From contig CAZABJ010000004.1 of the NCBI GenBank assembly GCA_964483375.1, positions 28,395 through 92,394 on the forward strand: a DNA stretch of 64,000 nt. Reading direction: 5' to 3'. Numbering within the stretch: position 1 is the first letter of the stretch; each line of letters begins with the position of its first letter. This document shows positions 61,101-64,000 of the stretch, piece by piece. The stretch comes from JAUIEH01 sp964483375. GTDB lineage: Bacteria > Pseudomonadota > Alphaproteobacteria > Caulobacterales > Maricaulaceae. The notes beneath the pieces are model-generated. The model was given only the letters and a program-made list of their open reading frames with translations, was not told the origin of the DNA and ran no database searches. Both the position numbers and the translations under genes were made by a program.

Positions 61101-62661
61101 GCGGACGGCTGTGCTCGGACAAAACCGCAAGCGGGGTGTCGTCGCCCATCGAGCCGATGGCCTCTTTCCCGCTCTCAACGGCGACGCGGAGAATGAGTTC
61201 GCAATCCTCAAGGGTCACCCCGGCGGCAAGCTGCCGGCGTAGGAGCGTTTCGCGCGGAGGGGGCTGAGGCTCCGCGCCCGTGCTGAGCGCGGCGTCGAGA
61301 CTTTGGACGCCGGACAGCCATGCCGCGTAGGGTTTTTCCGCCGCCAGCCCTTCGATCAACGCGTCATCCCGCAAGAGCGTGCGGTTTTCAAAGTCGACCG
61401 CGATCATCGCACCCGCGCCGATGGCGCCGCGTTCGATAATGGCGTCTTCGGGCAGCGGACACATGCCGGTCTCTGAGCCGACCGCCAGCACGTCGTCTTC
61501 CGTGAGGCTCCAACGCAACGGCCGCAATCCGTTGCGGTCGAGACCGGCGACCGCCCAGCGACCGTCAAACGCGGCGATCGCGGCGGGGCCGTCCCAGGGC
61601 TCCATCACCGCATTGGCGTGGTGATACATAGCCCGTCGCGCCGCGCTCATTTGCCGGTCGCGTTTCGACCAGGCTTCGGGAAGCATCATTGCTTTAACGC
61701 CTGGCGCGTCCGCGCCGGTATGGAGCATCAGCTCGAACACGTGATCGAGCGCGGCGGAATCAGACGCGCCGGGCTGAATGACGGGGATCACATCCGCGCC
61801 GGCTTCGCCGAAAATCCCCTGAGAGAGCCTTCGCTCCCGCGCGTTCATCCAATTGGCGTTGCCCCGAATGGTGTTGATTTCGCCGTTATGGGCGAGGGCG
61901 CGGAAGGGCTGGGCGAGGCCCCATTTCGGAAAGGTGTTGGTCGAATAGCGCTGGTGGAACATCACGAAATGGCTCACCAGCCGGGGGTCGTTCAGATCGG
62001 GATAAAACGCGGCGATTTGTTCGGCGAGAAACATGCCTTTGTAGATGACGTCGCGTTGGCTGAGCGAGCAGACGTAAAAGTCCTGCAAGCCGAGCGCTCG
62101 CGCGCGGTTCTCCATCCTCCGCCGGACAAGATAAAGCGCGCGCTTGTCGGTTGCGTCGTCGCGTTGATGGGGGTCGTGGAACAACACTTGTTCGATCTCA
62201 GGGCGAACATGGGCCGCCGCTGCGCCGATGACGGACACGTCGACGGGGGTCTGCCGCCAGCCATAAAGCGCGTAGCCCTCGGCTAAGAGCTCCGCCTCCA
62301 CCAGGGCGCGCGCTTTGTCCTGGGCGGAGACATCCGTTCTGGGCAGAAAAATCTGGCCCACGCCAACGGGGCTGCTGCGTGGTTCATGGCCGATGCCGGC
62401 GACTTGGGCGTGAAAAAACTCCCCGGCGATGGCGATCCGCAGCCCCGCGCCGTCGCCGGTCTTGCCGTCCGCCGCTGTCGCGCCGCGATGCCAAACCGCT
62501 TGCAGCGCTTTAAGCCCGAGCGCCACGATTTCGCGGCTTGGCTTGGCTTGGATTTGGGCGACGAAACCGACCCCGCAGGCGTCTCGTTCATGGGCGGGGT
62601 CATAGAGGCCGCGCTCTTCAAGCAGGCGTTTGTTGGCGCAACGGCGAGGGAAGTCGGTCAC
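58168..62661 (-). CDS. gltB: Glutamate synthase (NADPH) large subunit
   Basis: 1497 residues from a GTG at 62661; a TTG two codons earlier is possible. Makes two glutamates from glutamine and 2-oxoglutarate with GltD. Type II glutaminase domain with nucleophile Cys29 in DACGVGFVAQ (mature N-terminus after propeptide removal), then the FMN synthase barrel with GRDVIIGAMLGAEEFG and 3Fe-4S cysteines in VRQCHSNTCPVGVC, and the C-terminal beta-helix with Gly-rich repeats. It lies 37 bases downstream of gltD on the same strand. Confidence 0.97.
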   Translation of the reverse strand: MTDFPRRCANKRLLEERGLYDPAHERDACGVGFVAQIQAKPSREIVALGLKALQAVWHRGATAADGKTGDGAGLRIAIAGEFFHAQVAGIGHEPRSSPVGVGQIFLPRTDVSAQDKARALVEAELLAEGYALYGWRQTPVDVSVIGAAAAHVRPEIEQVLFHDPHQRDDATDKRALYLVRRRMENRARALGLQDFYVCSLSQRDVIYKGMFLAEQIAAFYPDLNDPRLVSHFVMFHQRYSTNTFPKWGLAQPFRALAHNGEINTIRGNANWMNARERRLSQGIFGEAGADVIPVIQPGASDSAALDHVFELMLHTGADAPGVKAMMLPEAWSKRDRQMSAARRAMYHHANAVMEPWDGPAAIAAFDGRWAVAGLDRNGLRPLRWSLTEDDVLAVGSETGMCPLPEDAIIERGAIGAGAMIAVDFENRTLLRDDALIEGLAAEKPYAAWLSGVQSLDAALSTGAEPQPPPRETLLRRQLAAGVTLEDCELILRVAVESGKEAIGSMGDDTPLAVLSEHSRPLYHFFRQNFAQVTNPPIDPLREARVMSLKTRFRTLPIVNDPSAPVEIMTLESPILTNAMFDRLSATLAEGAETLDATFPVPARPGDGAALRDGLEALCDAAEAAVRAGRRDLILTDHAQCGEKAAIPPALAVGAVQARLVAAGLRRRCSLTVQAGDALDSHACAVLIGVGATAVNPYVAFDAIADMQARGLLGGLSARDCATRYKDVLDAGLMKIMAKLGISVISSYRGGCNFEALGLSRTLVATYFTGVTSRISGLGLAGLEAQTCARSETAWREDALTLPVGGFYRQRAQGERHVYEAELIHALQTAARTRDEAAYERYVALTRNGPPAQLRDLLKTVPAGPAVPLDDVESANAIRRRFVTPGMSLGALSPEAHGALNIAMNRIGAKSVSGEGGEDPARYARRPNGDNANSAVKQVASGRFGVTARYLNECREIEIKVAQGAKPGEGGQLPGFKVTEYIAKLRCATPGTTLISPPPHHDIYSIEDLAQLIYDLKQINPDAEVCVKLVAGAGVGAVAAGVAKAKADVILLSGHVGGTGASPHTSIKFAGLPWEMGLAEAHQVLSLNDLRHLVKLRVDGGFRTGRDVIIGAMLGAEEFGIGTASLVAMGCLMVRQCHSNTCPVGVCTQDEALRARFRGDPEHVVNLMTLIAQDVRVRLAELGARSLTDVIGRCDLLQQIKRGGEHLDDLDLNPLLVSVDPGPYPPRRAAEGRTDVPDTLDAQILADAAPFFERGEKMSLEYPIRNSHRAVGARVSSAIVRKWGDAPPPPDRLTVRLRGSAGQSLGAFAVQGLSLILTGDANDYVGKGLSGASITVRPGSGAPGAIIGNTCLYGATSGALYASGRAGERFAVRNSGADAVIEGCGANGCEYMTGGTVVVLGAIGDNFAAGMTGGEAFLHDPEDRAEDYVNPGSVRLADMNVAAQLRCRALLERHAAATGSARAAEILTDWEASATTFRWVAPLEKAADDDVDPAEARA

Positions 62662-62698
62662 AAGCAAGCTCGCGGGCTTAGAAGGGCGGAGTAAGGGA

Positions 62699-64000
62699 TT
62701 ATGCGGCGGCCGGGCGGCGAGCCTTGAGCCATGCGTCGACGCCTTTGGCGGCCTCCATGCCGTCGCGCACCGCCCAGACCACCAGGGATGCCCCCCGGAC
62801 GATGTCTCCTGCGGCGAACACGCCTGCCATGTCCGTCATCATCGTTCGTCCATCGACCCGCAGCGTGCCGCGGCGCGTGACGGGCAAGTCCGGCTCGCCG
62901 AAAGCCCGCGGCATGTCTTCAGGCTCATAGCCCAGCGCAGGGATCACCAGGTCCGCATCCATGGAAAACTCTGAGCCGGGGATCGCCTCAGGCGCTCTTC
63001 GCCCGCCCGCGTCCGGCGCGCCCAAACGCATCCGGGAGGCGACAACCTGCAGCGCTTCGCCCCGGCGCGCCACCGCTGAGGGAGCGGCGAGCCATTCAAA
63101 ACGCACCCCTTCTTCTTCGGCGTGGCCCACTTCGCGCCTGGAGCCCGGCATGTTCTCCCGGTCCCGGCGATACAAACAGACGACCGAACGCGCGCCCTGC
63201 CGCACAGAGGTGCGCACGCAGTCCATCGCGGTGTCGCCCCCGCCGATGACGATGACGCGCTTGCCCGCGGCGGAGACGCGGTCGGAGGCGAGGGGCGGCG
63301 GGGCGTCCCCGAGCCCCGCGCGGTTGGCGGCCGTGAGAAAGGCGAGGGCGGGGGTGAGCGCGACGTCTTGGTCGACCGCGCCGGTCAATGCGCGGGCGGC
63401 ATAGGCGCCGGTGGCGATGAGCACGGCGTCATGCTCGTCCCTGAGTTCGGCGAGGCCGCCATCGACCCCCGCTTCATAGCCGAGCCGAAACGTGACGCCC
63501 GCCTCCGTAAGCAAGCGGGTGCGCCGGATTACGACGTCTTTTTCGAGTTTGAAGTTCGGGATGCCGTAGATGAGCAGGCCGCCCGGCCGGTCATAGCGAT
63601 CATAGACTGTGACCTGAACGCCTTTGCGGCGCAGCATTTCCGCGGCGGCGAGGCCCGCCGGGCCCGCTCCCACAATGGCGACGCTTTCGGAGCGTTCTTG
63701 GGCGGGCCGGAGCGGGCGAACCCAGCCGTTCGACCATGCGGTCTCGGTGATCCAGCGTTCGATGGCCCCGATGGTGACCGTGCCATGGCCCGATTGCTCG
63801 ATGACGCACGCGCCTTCGCACAGCCGATCTTGCGGGCAAATCCGGCCGCAGATTTCGGGCATGGCATTGGTCGCCGCGGAGACCGCATAGGCCTCCTCCA
63901 TCCGGTCTTCGGCGGCGAGTTTCAGCCAATCGGGGATATTGTTCTGCAACGGACAGCCGGATTGGCAGAACGGCACCCCGCATTGGGAGCAACGAGCGGC
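62699..64000 (-). CDS. gltD: Glutamate synthase small subunit, 5' end outside window
   Basis: 433 residues are visible; the N-terminus lies beyond the right edge. The frame is still open at 64000, reading AARCSQCGVPFCQSGC. Two 4Fe-4S cysteine clusters (CSQCGVPFCQSGC and CGRICPQDRLCEGAC), an FAD dinucleotide fold (VAIVGAGPAGLAAAEML) and an NADPH fold (VIVIGGGDTAMDCVR) are all present, with the FAD end motif GVFAAGDIVRGASLVVWA. Supplies electrons from NADPH to GltB. Upstream gene of the gltD-gltB operon. Confidence 0.97.
   Translation of the reverse strand, partial: AARCSQCGVPFCQSGCPLQNNIPDWLKLAAEDRMEEAYAVSAATNAMPEICGRICPQDRLCEGACVIEQSGHGTVTIGAIERWITETAWSNGWVRPLRPAQERSESVAIVGAGPAGLAAAEMLRRKGVQVTVYDRYDRPGGLLIYGIPNFKLEKDVVIRRTRLLTEAGVTFRLGYEAGVDGGLAELRDEHDAVLIATGAYAARALTGAVDQDVALTPALAFLTAANRAGLGDAPPPLASDRVSAAGKRVIVIGGGDTAMDCVRTSVRQGARSVVCLYRRDRENMPGSRREVGHAEEEGVRFEWLAAPSAVARRGEALQVVASRMRLGAPDAGGRRAPEAIPGSEFSMDADLVIPALGYEPEDMPRAFGEPDLPVTRRGTLRVDGRTMMTDMAGVFAAGDIVRGASLVVWAVRDGMEAAKGVDAWLKARRPAAA

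Noticed and set aside
1..64000. CRISPR arrays, insertion sequences, rRNA or prophage genes
   Set aside because: No regularly spaced repeats, transposase, ribosomal RNA or phage structural motifs were seen on either strand.

Overview
The window is GC-rich, densely packed alphaproteobacterial chromosome. Three things point to the prosthecate, holdfast-forming Caulobacterales sensu lato (Hyphomonadaceae, Maricaulaceae or Parvularculaceae relatives): the housekeeping order dapA-smpB and rpoZ-rsh-pdxJ-acpS-lepB-rnc-era, the single bifunctional Rsh enzyme, and a full set of holdfast polysaccharide (hfs) gene homologues. A run of exactly 100 Ns at 29659-29758 shows this is a draft scaffold. No insertion sequence, phage gene, CRISPR array or rRNA was seen.

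Layout. 1-21974 is mainly housekeeping: dapA 3' end, smpB, a family 5 uracil-DNA glycosylase with an NYN-domain partner, folK, a glutathione transferase and a secreted caspase-like protein. Then comes the tightly coupled rpoZ-rsh-pdxJ-acpS-lepB-rnc-era run, recQ (inverted) and recO. A tandem pair of TerB-like proteins, parC, a lemA/M48 peptidase pair, a second glutathione transferase and a one-repeat Sel1 protein complete the block.

22085-33168 is interpreted as a holdfast polysaccharide locus. It holds an outer-membrane lipoprotein (HfsD/Wza), chain-length protein (HfsA/Wzz), a pseudo-ATPase partner (HfsB), a polymerase (HfsC), two GT2 glycosyltransferases, a polysaccharide deacetylase (HfsH), a flippase broken by the N gap (HfsF), an N-acyltransferase (HfsK) and the initiating phosphoglycosyl transferase (HfsE).

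33443-33532 is tRNA-Ser(GCU) with a good promoter. On its far side, 33895-58034 is a second, separate Wzx/Wzy-type exopolysaccharide locus. It has its own WbaP-like initiating enzyme, flippase, polymerase, five glycosyltransferases, a pyruvyl transferase, a short Wza without an outer-membrane helix, a beta-barrel porin and an intact tyrosine autokinase. Inside it sits a sugar-modification module (SDR, RmlC-like epimerase, C-methyltransferase, cytidylyltransferase, DUF4910 peptidase-like protein, PIG-L deacetylase), which probably makes and attaches an unusual C-methylated deoxysugar. A fold-type IV aminotransferase is an unexpected member. The window closes with gltB and gltD (3' part) on the minus strand.

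How they fit together: two complete polysaccharide assembly lines lie end to end, each with its own initiation, flipping, polymerisation and export parts, but with different export designs. One uses a pseudo-ATPase and a helix-type Wza. The other uses an active autokinase and a barrel-dependent short Wza. Several intergenic dyads overlap or adjoin plausible promoters in both loci and are candidate operators.
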